21,887 nt of DNA from JAFGTE01 sp965369305 (GTDB taxonomy: Bacteria > Patescibacteriota > Gracilibacteria > UM-FILTER-43-11). Every line of letters begins with the position of its first letter. Position 1 is the stretch's first letter. Below the pieces are notes generated by a model that was not told where the DNA came from, did no database searches, and saw only the letters and a list, made by a program, of their open reading frames with translations. Shown here in pieces: positions 1 to 7,749 of this stretch. The stretch covers positions 1 to 21,887 of the forward strand of contig CBDUQG010000009.1 in NCBI GenBank assembly GCA_965369305.1, read 5' to 3'. The position numbers and the translations under genes are program-made.

Positions 1-281
1 CCTTTGATTTGATCACATCTGACCTGGCACCCAAGACCACAGGTATCAAATCCGTTGATGGTAATGCTTCTTTAGAACTAAGTCTGCAGGTCCTGAGTGT
101 GGCCAAGCAGTATCTTAAGAAGGGTGGGGGACTGGTGATAAAGATCCTTCCTGGTTTCAACGAAGGTGACCTTGTTGGCCAGGCCAGAAAGCAATTCAAA
201 CAGGTCAAAAAATTCCGCCCGCAGGCCATTCGCAAATCAAGTGGCGAGAGCTATGTCGTCTGCTTAAACAAATTTCGCTAG
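1..281 (+). CDS. rlmE: RlmE/FtsJ-type ribosomal RNA 2'-O-methyltransferase, 3' end only
   Basis: The 5' part lies before the window; the open frame runs in from position 3 and ends at TAG 279-281. The visible residues match the C-terminal half of RlmE (RrmJ/FtsJ), the SAM-dependent enzyme that methylates the 2'-O of a uridine in 23S rRNA. Seen directly: FDLITSDLAPKTTG near the window edge, which corresponds to the catalytic-Asp strand (usually D-x-x-x-S-D-M-A-P), then a helix, then LKKGGGLVIKI, which matches the 'L..GG.FV.K' strand with its catalytic Lys, and SSGESYVVC, which matches the terminal 'S.E.Y.V' strand. The stop overlaps that of the convergent pyrG within the palindrome CTAG. Family confidence is good; the exact symbol is less sure because the N-terminus is missing. 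Confidence 0.82.
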   Translation, partial: FDLITSDLAPKTTGIKSVDGNASLELSLQVLSVAKQYLKKGGGLVIKILPGFNEGDLVGQARKQFKQVKKFRPQAIRKSSGESYVVCLNKFR

Positions 282-1873
282 AGGCTTGCCTTAATGAACT
301 CCCTGAATAGAGGATGTGGTCTGTTTGGCCTACTTTTGAATTCCGGGTGGAATTGAGAACCGATCATGAATGGATGCTTTTTAAGCTCGACGATCTCCAT
401 CAGTTCGCGGTCCGGGGATACTCCGGAAAACACCAGCCCGGCTTTCTCAAGTTGCTTCTTGAACTTATTGTTGAATTCATAGCGATGCCTGTGCCTTTCA
501 TCAATGTGCGTCTTGCCGTAGCACTTGAAAGCCAGGGTGTTTTTTTTGATTGTGCATGGGTAAGAGCCAAGTCTCAGAGTTCCTCCTTTTTCACGTCTTT
601 CGTGTTGTCCCGGCATGAAGCAGACAATCTTATTCTTGGCTTTTGGCATGAATTCCTCGGAGGTCGCATTCTTGATGCCGGCTACGTTCCTGGCAAACTC
701 AATGGCCATGAGCTGTGAGCCAAGGCAGAGTCCTAGGTAAGGCACTTCTTCTTCGCGGCAATACTGCGCCACGGTGATCTTCCCTTCGACTCCGCGTGAG
801 CCAAAGCCACCCGGTACCACCACTCCATCAACTTTGTGGAGCTTTTTCCACTCATTCTTGTCACCTGCTTCAATCTTTTCAGTGTCGATCCAAACAATCT
901 TAGCCTTCCGTTTGTAGTGGTAGCTAGCTGATTTGATGGCTTCGATTACAGACAGGTAAGCATCATCCAATTCGTTGTATTTTCCAGCGAGACCGATCTG
1001 AATTTCTTTCTTGGATTCCAGAATGTTCTTGACCATCTTCTCCCACCCGGCCAGCTTTGGTTTTTTAAACTTAAGCTTCAGCTTTTTACAAATCGTTTCG
1101 GCCACGTTGTACTTGGCAAAGTTGAGTGGCACTTCGTAAATAGATTTTACTGTCGGGGCAGGAATGACTGCGTCAAATTCCACATCACAGAATTTGGAAA
1201 CCTTGAGCATGTGTTTTTTTTCAATTTTGTCATCGGCCCTGAGCATAATCATGTCCGGCTGAATACCCATGCTTTGGAGCAGTCTCACTGAAAGCTGTGT
1301 TGGCTTGGTTTTGATCTCGTTGGATGATTTGAGGTAGGGGAGTAGGGTCAGGTGAATGAACATGGTGTTGTCCCGTCCTTCTTCACTGCGCATTTGCCTC
1401 ATGGCTTCGGTGAAGGGCTGACCTTCGATGTCACCGACCGTTCCACCGATTTCACATAGCATCACATCGCATTTACTCTTTTTGGCAGCAGTTCTGATGC
1501 GGCTTTTGATTTCATCGGTAATATGCGGAATGATTTGGATAGTTCCTCCGAGAAAGTCACCCTTTCTTTCTTTATCGAGTACTGTCTGATAAACCTGTCC
1601 GGTGCTGATACTGCTTTGCTGTGTGAGAGGCACATCAATGAAGCGCTCGTAGTGACCCAGATCCAGATCTGTTTCAGCCCCGTCATCTGTTACATATACC
1701 TCTCCGTGCTGAAAGGGGCTCATTGTTCCCGGATCCACATTCAAGTAAGGATCTAGTTTCATGGTAAACACCTTGAAGCCAGAGGCTTTTAAAAGGTTTC
1801 CGATTGATGAGGTCGCTATCCCTTTCCCAAGTGAGGAACATACTCCGCCTGTGACAAATACGTATTTGGCCAT
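278..1873 (-). CDS. pyrG: CTP synthase (glutamine-hydrolysing)
   Basis: Makes CTP from UTP, ATP and glutamine in the cytoplasm, the last step of pyrimidine nucleotide synthesis. The protein has 531 aa, normal for the family. The N-terminal synthetase domain (about 1-270) has the SSLGKG nucleotide loop at residues 13-18 and the CEIGGTVGDIE signature near 140-150. The C-terminal class I glutamine amidotransferase domain (about 295-531) has nucleophile Cys383 in GLCLGSQ and the His-Pro-Glu of SQFHPEF near the end. The start ATG lies 15 nt downstream of the trpS stop, so the two genes are very likely co-transcribed. No Shine-Dalgarno precedes it. The stop overlaps that of rlmE. Confidence 0.98.
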   Translation of the reverse strand: MAKYVFVTGGVCSSLGKGIATSSIGNLLKASGFKVFTMKLDPYLNVDPGTMSPFQHGEVYVTDDGAETDLDLGHYERFIDVPLTQQSSISTGQVYQTVLDKERKGDFLGGTIQIIPHITDEIKSRIRTAAKKSKCDVMLCEIGGTVGDIEGQPFTEAMRQMRSEEGRDNTMFIHLTLLPYLKSSNEIKTKPTQLSVRLLQSMGIQPDMIMLRADDKIEKKHMLKVSKFCDVEFDAVIPAPTVKSIYEVPLNFAKYNVAETICKKLKLKFKKPKLAGWEKMVKNILESKKEIQIGLAGKYNELDDAYLSVIEAIKSASYHYKRKAKIVWIDTEKIEAGDKNEWKKLHKVDGVVVPGGFGSRGVEGKITVAQYCREEEVPYLGLCLGSQLMAIEFARNVAGIKNATSEEFMPKAKNKIVCFMPGQHERREKGGTLRLGSYPCTIKKNTLAFKCYGKTHIDERHRHRYEFNNKFKKQLEKAGLVFSGVSPDRELMEIVELKKHPFMIGSQFHPEFKSRPNRPHPLFREFIKASL

Positions 1874-1888
1874 GAGAACTTTAGTTAA

Positions 1889-2860
1889 TTAGTATCGGAG
1901 CCCGGTGGCTTTCCGGACCTCTTCAAGGGTTTTTAGTGTGACTTTGCGAACCTTTTCCGATCCTTCTTCAAGGATTTCCTCCACTTTCTTTGGATGAGCT
2001 GCTAACTCAGCACGCTTTTTCTGGAAAGGCTCAAAAGTTTCATTGATTTTTTCTAGTAGCGCTTTCTTGGCATCTCCGTAGCCCAGACCACCTTTACGAT
2101 AATCATCAGCCATACCAACACGTTCTTCCTTACTGGCAAAGAGTTTGTAAAGTGCAAATACGTTGCAGGTTTCAGGGTCTTTAGGTTCATCTACCCCTTT
2201 GCTGTCGGTGACGATGCCCATGACCGCTTTCTTGATCACCTTTGGCTCATCGAAGATTGGAATGGTATTGCCGTATGATTTGGACATCTTCTGCCCATCG
2301 GTTCCCGGAATCACTGCAACGTCTTCGAGAATGTCGGGTTCAGGTACTCTGAAAACTTCTCCGTAGGCATTGTTGAACTTTACGGCGATGTCGCGAGCCA
2401 TTTCGAGATGTTGCTTCTGATCCTTTCCAACAGGTACAAGATCAGATTGATTGATCAGAATGTCGGCCGTCATCAGGGCTGGATAACAGAAGAGTCCCAG
2501 GTTTGGCTGTATGCCTTTAGCAGTTTTATCCTTGAAGCTATGCGCTCGCTCCATGAGCCCCATTGGCGTGAGGCAGGAAAGTATCCAGGTAAGCTCCGCT
2601 ACCTCCGGTACGTCTGACTGCACCCAGAAGTGGCATTTCTTAGGGTCGATCCCCAGAGCGAGCAAGTCTGCAGCGGCTTCCAGGGTCATGGACTTCATGA
2701 GGTCCTTATCCTGAAGTGTGGTCAGAGAATGCAGATTTGCTATAAACAAAAAGAGGTCACTGGACTCCTGGTACTCGACCATTCGTTTTATCATTCCGAA
2801 GTAATTTCCAATGTGGAGCTTACCGGAAGGTTGGATTCCAGAGAGGACTCGTTTTTTCAT
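1889..2860 (-). CDS. trpS: Tryptophanyl-tRNA synthetase
   Basis: Class I aminoacyl-tRNA synthetase that charges tRNA-Trp; cytoplasmic and probably dimeric as in the family. The 323-aa length is normal. The N-terminal GIQPSGKLHIGNYFG carries the HIGH-type motif (HIGN), and GQKMSKSYGN carries the KMSKS loop. Residues between contain the Trp-specific Rossmann fold, with LFLFIANLHSLT and the SDVPEVAELTWIL segment. It is the first gene of a trpS-pyrG unit. The start is fixed by the ATG at 2858-2860, directly before the conserved MKKRVLSGIQPSG opening. A perfect 8-bp inverted repeat lies 4 bp upstream of the ATG and may be a regulatory site. Confidence 0.98.
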   Translation of the reverse strand: MKKRVLSGIQPSGKLHIGNYFGMIKRMVEYQESSDLFLFIANLHSLTTLQDKDLMKSMTLEAAADLLALGIDPKKCHFWVQSDVPEVAELTWILSCLTPMGLMERAHSFKDKTAKGIQPNLGLFCYPALMTADILINQSDLVPVGKDQKQHLEMARDIAVKFNNAYGEVFRVPEPDILEDVAVIPGTDGQKMSKSYGNTIPIFDEPKVIKKAVMGIVTDSKGVDEPKDPETCNVFALYKLFASKEERVGMADDYRKGGLGYGDAKKALLEKINETFEPFQKKRAELAAHPKKVEEILEEGSEKVRKVTLKTLEEVRKATGLRY

Positions 2861-2864
2861 TAAT

Positions 2865-2887
2865 ATAATCTATTTTTCTTAGATTAT
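2865..2887 (-). promoter_or_regulatory. Inverted repeat in the trpS promoter/leader
   Basis: ATAATCTA (2865-2872) and TAGATTAT (2880-2887) are perfect 8-bp complements separated by 7 nt. Read on the minus strand, the outer arm contains GATAAT and the inner arm TAGATT, either of which could be a -10 hexamer. It could be an operator over the trpS promoter or a short leader hairpin. No run of U follows, so it is not an intrinsic terminator. The element is clear; its function is inference. Confidence 0.4.
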
Positions 2888-2915
2888 CAGACCGCGCTGG
2901 TAGGAGCAAATTTAA

Positions 2916-3296
2916 TTACTGTTCAGGTTCACCAAAATGATTGGCTAGTTTTTCACGTTGCTTATCTATTTCATCGCGTAGTGTTGCAACTAGCCGCTGA
3001 GAGACTTCATTTTCGTGGCAATAAAGCGCTTCTAGTAGGATGTCACTAACTTGAGGATCTTGCTCGTCTGCCCATGTATCACCGAGGGCCAGTCCTGCTT
3101 TTGGTGTGTCATAATTGCTCAGTATAATGGCTGCATCTATTCGCCCCAACTTTATCACGGCTGCCAGGTTAGCACTTCTTAGGTCGATTGGTGTGCGTAA
3201 TGCATTAGTGCATCTTTCAATGATTTCATCTCTTGGATCTGGTTTATCTGGATTCATATCCTTTGCCTGTTCATAGTTCGGCTGATACAGTATCAT
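2916..3296 (-). CDS. Hypothetical protein, 126 aa
   Basis: I do not recognise this gene. The reading frame stays open up to 3380, but the upstream part overlaps the divergent gene at 3315, so the ATG at 3294-3296 (MILYQPNYEQAKDMNPDK) is the sensible start. The product is small, soluble-looking and acidic. A charged stretch (DPRDEIIERC) is followed by a mixed alpha/beta middle (AAVIKLGRIDAAIILSNYD) and a C-terminal helix rich in Glu, Arg and Lys (LRDEIDKQREKLANHFG) that could form a coiled coil. There is no membrane segment or signal peptide. It lies upstream of trpS in the same orientation with a 55-bp gap. Its 5' end faces the fusion gene across 18 bp, which suggests shared divergent control. 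Confidence 0.6.
   Translation of the reverse strand: MILYQPNYEQAKDMNPDKPDPRDEIIERCTNALRTPIDLRSANLAAVIKLGRIDAAIILSNYDTPKAGLALGDTWADEQDPQVSDILLEALYCHENEVSQRLVATLRDEIDKQREKLANHFGEPEQ
3283..3295. promoter_or_regulatory. 13-bp palindrome at a divergent start region
   Basis: TGATACAGTATCA is a perfect inverted repeat (6-bp arms, one central base). It overlaps the first codons of the minus-strand gene ending at 3296 and lies 20 bp upstream of the plus-strand ATG at 3315. It contains TATCAT-like sequence that could act as a -10 for the plus gene. This placement suits an operator controlling both divergent genes. Only the symmetry is observed. Confidence 0.3.
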
Positions 3297-3314
3297 AACT
3301 CTGTCATTTTGTTT

Positions 3315-4826
3315 ATGGATCACTACATTTTCAGCTACGGCAGCCTGGCCCACAAGAAGGTGGCAAGTATCACCGGGCAAACTCTGAATTTTTTCCCTGC
3401 AAGACTACAGGGCTATCGCCGCAATTTCCGTGCCCGCGTTGATTCACGTCATTTTGCAGCCGCCGGAATTGAAAAAGATAAAGAGTCAGTGACCCTTGGC
3501 ATGCTCGTTCAAATACCTGAATCAGAACTTTCCAAGTTTGATGAGCGTGAATCTCTTTATGATCGGATTGAACTAGACCCTCAAATCCTAAGTCGCGTGG
3601 ATGAAATGAATTTGCCTGAGGGCAAGTTTCATATGTACGTGCCAAAGAATCCTCAGCCGCCGAATGAAAAGTGTCCTGTCGCCCAGAGCTACGTCGATGT
3701 TTGCCTGACTCCATTCATTGAAATGGGCGTTGAATATGGAGAAGAGGTGGTTAAGGGTATGTCGGACCTTGATCGGCCTTGGATAAATGACCGTGAAATG
3801 CCCCGCTATTCACGTTACCTTGAAGATGCGGATACGCAGGCTGTGGATCAACTGCTTGAGCATTGCAATTCTGAGTGCTTTGAAGGAAGGAGGGATGCCG
3901 ATGCTCCACGTGTGAAGGAGGGGCTTGTGAAGGCTTGCCTTGAAACCATTCGTTTCTTTGACCTTTTTGACTTCCCACTAGGTGCCGAGGAGATTCAGGA
4001 TTATCTTTACAAGTACCACGACCCTTTGCACATAAAGGAGCTCAAAATGACCCTGGATCATATGGTTACGAGCGGTCAGCTTTCCGAAATCAAAGGCTAC
4101 TTTGTTCTTCCCGGCCGTGAAAATCTTATTGAGACCCGCAAAACACGCAAATTCATTGCTGAAAAGTTTTGGAACCGAACCAAGCTCTACGGAACCTATA
4201 TGCGGAGCGTGCCATTTACACGCATGATTGCCGTTTGCAATAATCTGGCTTACAACAACCCTAGTGAACAGTCTGACATTGACCTGTTTATTGTTGTAAA
4301 GCCAGGTCGCATGTGGCTTGCCAGACTCTTAATTACAGCCATTCTTCATTTTTATGGTGTCCGCCGCTATGGCAATAAAGTGGCTGGGCGTTTTTGTCTC
4401 AGTTTCTTCGTGACTAGCGAAAACGTTTCGATGAACGACTTCCAACTTGGTGAGGAAGATCCTTATCTGGCCTACTGGACGAAAAACCTCAGGCCTATTT
4501 TTGGTCACCAGACCTACCACGACTTCCGTGAAGAGAATCAGGAATGGCTGAAGGGTTATGGGCTTCGCTTTGATGACACTTACAAGAAGCACATGTACCA
4601 CTACGAGGATGGCCGACTAAAAAAGCTCTCGGAATGGCTGCTTGGTGGTTTTATGGGTGATCAATTTGAAAAACTCCTCAAAGCAACGCTCAAAAAGAAG
4701 ACGCTAAAATCAATGAAGGGTCTGGGGCCTGATGCCAATGTGATTGTGACTGACGAGGTCTTGAAGTTCCACAATCATGACCGTCGTCAGGAGTTCCTGG
4801 ACCGTTGGAGGCGGGAGGGGAATTGA
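3315..4826 (+). CDS. Gamma-glutamylcyclotransferase-like domain fused to winged-helix/nucleotidyltransferase protein
   Basis: 503 aa in three parts. Residues 1 to about 120 look like the GGCT/AIG2 fold: the substrate loop YGSL is at 8-11, and FDERESLYDR places the family's catalytic Glu at about residue 79. Residues about 195-290 (FFDLFDFPLGAEEI...GYFVLPGRE) are the winged-helix-like part that precedes a nucleotidyltransferase domain in a family common in CPR genomes. Residues about 295-430 contain SDIDLFIVVKPGR, with Asp321 and Asp323 as the expected metal ligands. The usual Gly-Ser before them is Asn309-Asn310, so transferase activity is uncertain. I chose ATG 3315 over an in-frame TTG two codons earlier. 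Substrate unknown; both domain calls rest on motifs. Confidence 0.8.
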   Translation: MDHYIFSYGSLAHKKVASITGQTLNFFPARLQGYRRNFRARVDSRHFAAAGIEKDKESVTLGMLVQIPESELSKFDERESLYDRIELDPQILSRVDEMNLPEGKFHMYVPKNPQPPNEKCPVAQSYVDVCLTPFIEMGVEYGEEVVKGMSDLDRPWINDREMPRYSRYLEDADTQAVDQLLEHCNSECFEGRRDADAPRVKEGLVKACLETIRFFDLFDFPLGAEEIQDYLYKYHDPLHIKELKMTLDHMVTSGQLSEIKGYFVLPGRENLIETRKTRKFIAEKFWNRTKLYGTYMRSVPFTRMIAVCNNLAYNNPSEQSDIDLFIVVKPGRMWLARLLITAILHFYGVRRYGNKVAGRFCLSFFVTSENVSMNDFQLGEEDPYLAYWTKNLRPIFGHQTYHDFREENQEWLKGYGLRFDDTYKKHMYHYEDGRLKKLSEWLLGGFMGDQFEKLLKATLKKKTLKSMKGLGPDANVIVTDEVLKFHNHDRRQEFLDRWRREGN

Positions 4827-4851
4827 CATAAGTACTCAATCCGTTTAGGAT
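4823..4851 (+). promoter_or_regulatory. Sigma-70-type promoter for the 4873 gene
   Basis: A perfect -35 TTGACA (4823-4828) is followed by a 17-bp spacer and TAGGAT (4846-4851, 4 of 6 to TATAAT). The -35 overlaps the TGA stop of the preceding gene. Predicted initiation is near 4858, giving a leader of about 15 nt without a Shine-Dalgarno sequence. Confidence 0.6.
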
Positions 4852-4872
4852 AGGCTCTTCTAATATCAAAAC

Positions 4873-5370
4873 ATGTCCTCCCCAAAGAAAGTTTTCCAGC
4901 CTGGAACGGAGCCCACTCCTGAGGCCGAACCTAAGACGCTTGTTTACACCGCAGGTCAGGATTTGAGTGATGTTGACGTTGTTAGAATTGGTGCAGCTGA
5001 GACAGAGCCCAGTTCGCCGCTTCCACCCGAAGTCGTTGCTGTGACGCGTCGGTCGAATGAGGCGGTCTTAAGAAGTGGAACACTCCCTTCCGCCCAGACG
5101 CTTGAAAAGCTAGCTCCTTTCGAAGAAAGAATTTTTCCCAAGCGCAAAGTTCCTACCCGCGCGGCCAGCCCAAAAACCCCTGAACGTTCACCGATTAATG
5201 AAATGCCAGCTGTAGTGAAACGCAGAGCTGCCATTCAAGGGCTCAAATCCAGTCGCTATGTCAGAGATGCGATTCTTGTCATTTTGGTTGCGTCTGCGAC
5301 CTATGGGATAACAAAGTACATCAGCTCAGAATCAGCGGTTGACGAGTCGGAACATAGCTCTCACCATTAG
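4873..5370 (+). CDS. Hypothetical tail-anchored membrane protein, 165 aa
   Basis: Not recognised. Residues 1 to about 125 are low-complexity, rich in Pro, Ser, Glu, Ala and Thr, and probably disordered. A basic patch (VKRRAAIQGLKSSRYVRD) precedes one hydrophobic segment, AILVILVASATYGITKYI (about 137-154), and a short hydrophilic tail ending in SEHSSHH. Positive charges before the helix suggest the long N-terminal part is cytoplasmic, i.e. a tail-anchored topology. The next gene codes for a protein of the same size and layout that also opens with MSS and a Lys pair. A good promoter precedes it; there is no Shine-Dalgarno. The gene is real by its promoter, composition and context; its function is unknown. 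Confidence 0.65.
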   Translation: MSSPKKVFQPGTEPTPEAEPKTLVYTAGQDLSDVDVVRIGAAETEPSSPLPPEVVAVTRRSNEAVLRSGTLPSAQTLEKLAPFEERIFPKRKVPTRAASPKTPERSPINEMPAVVKRRAAIQGLKSSRYVRDAILVILVASATYGITKYISSESAVDESEHSSHH

Positions 5371-5390
5371 GCACCTTGGAGCATTTATTA

Positions 5391-5396
5391 TATACT
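5391..5396 (+). promoter_or_regulatory. Candidate -10 element for the 5419 gene
   Basis: TATACT (5 of 6 to the consensus) sits 22 bp before the ATG at 5419, in the 48-bp gap after the 4873 gene. No convincing -35 is visible at 16-18 bp upstream. The predicted leader is about 15 nt, the same as for the preceding gene. Confidence 0.3.
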
Positions 5397-5418
5397 TCCT
5401 AAGATTTAAGAACTAACT

Positions 5419-5931
5419 ATGTCCTCCAAAAAACGCACTCCTCGTGGAACTGAAATGATGCCTATGCATGATGATGTTCGCGCTATTGTAAGAACTGAGA
5501 AATCGCGTGGCTTGAGCCAGGCTGAGCAGGCTGCCTTTGAGGTTGATTCAACTGCTCTTGAGGCGACGGCTGTGGAAATCGATGCCCTAGGTGAAACAGT
5601 CCTGGATGGCACAACCATAGACTTCAATCTTCCCGATTCAGATGATCTTGATGGCACGCTTCGGGGTGAGCCTCTTTTGGACCCCTCTCATTTAAGCTCT
5701 CCTTCACACCAGGGACAAATGCTTCCACCTAATTCTGCTTACGCTAATGCTGATGAAGTGCGCATTCCACCCGTTACTAGGCCAAACATACCCAAGGCAA
5801 AGAATAGCACTAGTAAGAGGGTTAGAACGCTATTAATGGTTACTTTGGGACTTGCTGCAACTGCTGGGGCAATGAAACACTTTGGCGCTTGTGACTCTGC
5901 TGGTCGCACTAAGTCATCACCTGCAAAGTAG
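5419..5931 (+). CDS. Hypothetical tail-anchored membrane protein, 170 aa
   Basis: Not recognised. Same architecture as the upstream neighbour: a long hydrophilic N-terminal region (acidic middle with LDGTTIDFNLPDSDDLDG), a basic stretch (KAKNSTSKRVR), one hydrophobic helix TLLMVTLGLAATAGAMKHF near 137-155, and a short tail with one Cys and basic residues. It opens MSSKKRTPRGTE versus MSSPKKVFQPGTE in the neighbour, so a diverged tandem duplication is possible, though the middles do not align by eye. The stop TAG (5929-5931) directly abuts the stop of the convergent antiporter gene. No Shine-Dalgarno. Function unknown. Confidence 0.62.
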   Translation: MSSKKRTPRGTEMMPMHDDVRAIVRTEKSRGLSQAEQAAFEVDSTALEATAVEIDALGETVLDGTTIDFNLPDSDDLDGTLRGEPLLDPSHLSSPSHQGQMLPPNSAYANADEVRIPPVTRPNIPKAKNSTSKRVRTLLMVTLGLAATAGAMKHFGACDSAGRTKSSPAK

Positions 5932-7740
5932 TCAGGATTTTTTGGGCTTAAGCACAATGTGCTTTTTCTGAATCTTCTGCTTGATCTCGGCAAGTCTTAG
6001 CTTGTTCAGATTATGAAGGAGCTTGGCATAGTGATGATCCGATTTAAACTTCGTCTCCTCTTCTTCAGCTATTTCAGTTACAGGACCTGGGACAAGGGCC
6101 TCTTCCTCTAGTTCGTAGAGCTCTTTGTTTATTTCATGGATATGCGAAGCTCCGAGGTATGGCTTGAGGATGACATAGTCAGCTCCTTTGTTGAAGAGGG
6201 TTAGTCCCTCACGACCACTGTCGGCGGTAACGATCAGAATAGGCCTTTTTTCCTTAGGAAGTTTGTTCAGATGTTTGATCAGAGTCAGGTTATTCTCGAT
6301 ATCAACCAGGGTGCTTATGATGATCTCAGCTTCCTCCAGATCCAGTTCCTGCATCAGCTCTTCGTCTTCAATGTCTCCGAATATACATGGCACATCTTTT
6401 TTGATCAGTTCCTTGATCACACTGTTGTCGTGGTCTACGACCAAGTAGTCCTCCTTAAAGCCCTGAACCTGCTGCAGGATGGTTCGACCCATTTGCCCGC
6501 AACCCAGAAGAATGATGTGGCTCTGCATGCCGGATTTTTTGGATGACAATTTGGTTTTCGCCTTCCTGAACTCAAATACTTTCAGAACATTACGCAGGGG
6601 ATTGTAGAGCTGATTGTTGTAGGTCATGAAGTAAGATGAAATCGTCATGGTCAGAATACCGATGATGGTGACCATGGCTACCGTTTCCTCATTCACATGT
6701 CCCAGTCCTTGGCCCATGGCAATTAAGATGAGTGAAAACTCACTGATGTTGGCAATAGAGAGGCCGGTGAAAAAGGACGTGCGTTTGTCATAACCAAGGC
6801 TTCCCATGAGGATCATGACGATGAGCGGGTTCCCGATCAGTATAAAAAGAGAAAGGATGATGAATGGCGTCACAAACGGGCCAACGCTTGCAAAGGCCAG
6901 GCCGGCACCAAGGGCTACAAAGAAAATGGTGATGAAGAAATCTCTAAGTACTTTTGCTTTGGCATTGATTTCGAAGGTGTAGGGGAGGCTAGCCAGGGAA
7001 AGTCCTGCTATGAACGCGCCAATCTCGATATTGAAGCCGATCTCTTCGGCAATGAGGGCTACAAAGAAGGCCCAGCCAAGACTGAAGAGGATGAGTAGCT
7101 CATTTGAAGTGGCGATCTTGTTATAAAGATAGCCAAGGAGTTTTCTGGCAATGACAATGGCAAAAAAGCCTAAGCCTGCTCCGCCCAGAAGAATGTAGCC
7201 GAACTGCTTCACGTCGAAGTCAAAAGAACCGGACTGAAACCCTGTCAGGGCCAGGAGAGCCAGGATTGCCAGGACATCCTGCACCAAAAGAATGCTGATG
7301 GCTACTTGTCCGTATAAGGCGTTGCTATCTCGCTTATCATAAATGAGTTTGACGGCGATCACGGTTGAGCTGAAGGCAAGCGCAATGGTTAGGTAGATGG
7401 CTTCAATGAAGGGGAAGCCAAAAAAACGGACTAGTACATAGCCGATGGCGGACGTGAAAAGCACCTGTCCTATACCTGCTACAAATGCAACAACGCCTAG
7501 GTTTTTAAGTCGATCTGGATTCATTTCAAGACCAACCAAAAACAGCATGAGCAGGATTCCAACCTGAGCGATGATGGCAATAGCATCAATGTCATGAACT
7601 AGTCCAAATCCGGACGGGCCGATGAGCATCCCGGCTGCAATATAAGCTAAAATCAGGGGCTGCTTTAAATAGTAGCTGATCACGCCAATAAGTGCCGCGG
7701 AAATGATGACGAGACCGAGTTCAAAAAAGAGACCGTGCAT
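5932..7740 (-). CDS. CPA2-family cation/proton antiporter with TrkA-N (RCK) domain
   Basis: Integral membrane antiporter (KefB/KefC/NhaS-like) that probably exchanges K+ or Na+ for H+. Residues 1 to about 385 hold roughly 12 hydrophobic helices, with the typical opening (LILAYIAAGMLIGPSGFG) and the VGLEMNPDRL loop. From about residue 405 comes a cytosolic Rossmann domain: HIILLGCGQMG is a GxGxxG nucleotide-binding loop and YLVVDHD is the acidic end of its second strand. This is typical of TrkA-N/RCK regulatory domains. A charged tail of about 90 residues follows; I see no TrkA-C domain. The ATG is 9 bp after the STAS gene stop, so the two are co-transcribed, perhaps with dus. Ion specificity cannot be read from the sequence. 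Confidence 0.93.
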   Translation of the reverse strand: MHGLFFELGLVIISAALIGVISYYLKQPLILAYIAAGMLIGPSGFGLVHDIDAIAIIAQVGILLMLFLVGLEMNPDRLKNLGVVAFVAGIGQVLFTSAIGYVLVRFFGFPFIEAIYLTIALAFSSTVIAVKLIYDKRDSNALYGQVAISILLVQDVLAILALLALTGFQSGSFDFDVKQFGYILLGGAGLGFFAIVIARKLLGYLYNKIATSNELLILFSLGWAFFVALIAEEIGFNIEIGAFIAGLSLASLPYTFEINAKAKVLRDFFITIFFVALGAGLAFASVGPFVTPFIILSLFILIGNPLIVMILMGSLGYDKRTSFFTGLSIANISEFSLILIAMGQGLGHVNEETVAMVTIIGILTMTISSYFMTYNNQLYNPLRNVLKVFEFRKAKTKLSSKKSGMQSHIILLGCGQMGRTILQQVQGFKEDYLVVDHDNSVIKELIKKDVPCIFGDIEDEELMQELDLEEAEIIISTLVDIENNLTLIKHLNKLPKEKRPILIVTADSGREGLTLFNKGADYVILKPYLGASHIHEINKELYELEEEALVPGPVTEIAEEEETKFKSDHHYAKLLHNLNKLRLAEIKQKIQKKHIVLKPKKS

Positions 7741-7749
7741 TTATTTTGA

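Noticed and set aside
3301..3380. Upstream extension of the 126-aa gene to 3380
   Set aside because: It would overlap the conserved N-terminus of the divergent cyclotransferase-like domain; ATG 3294-3296 is a better start.
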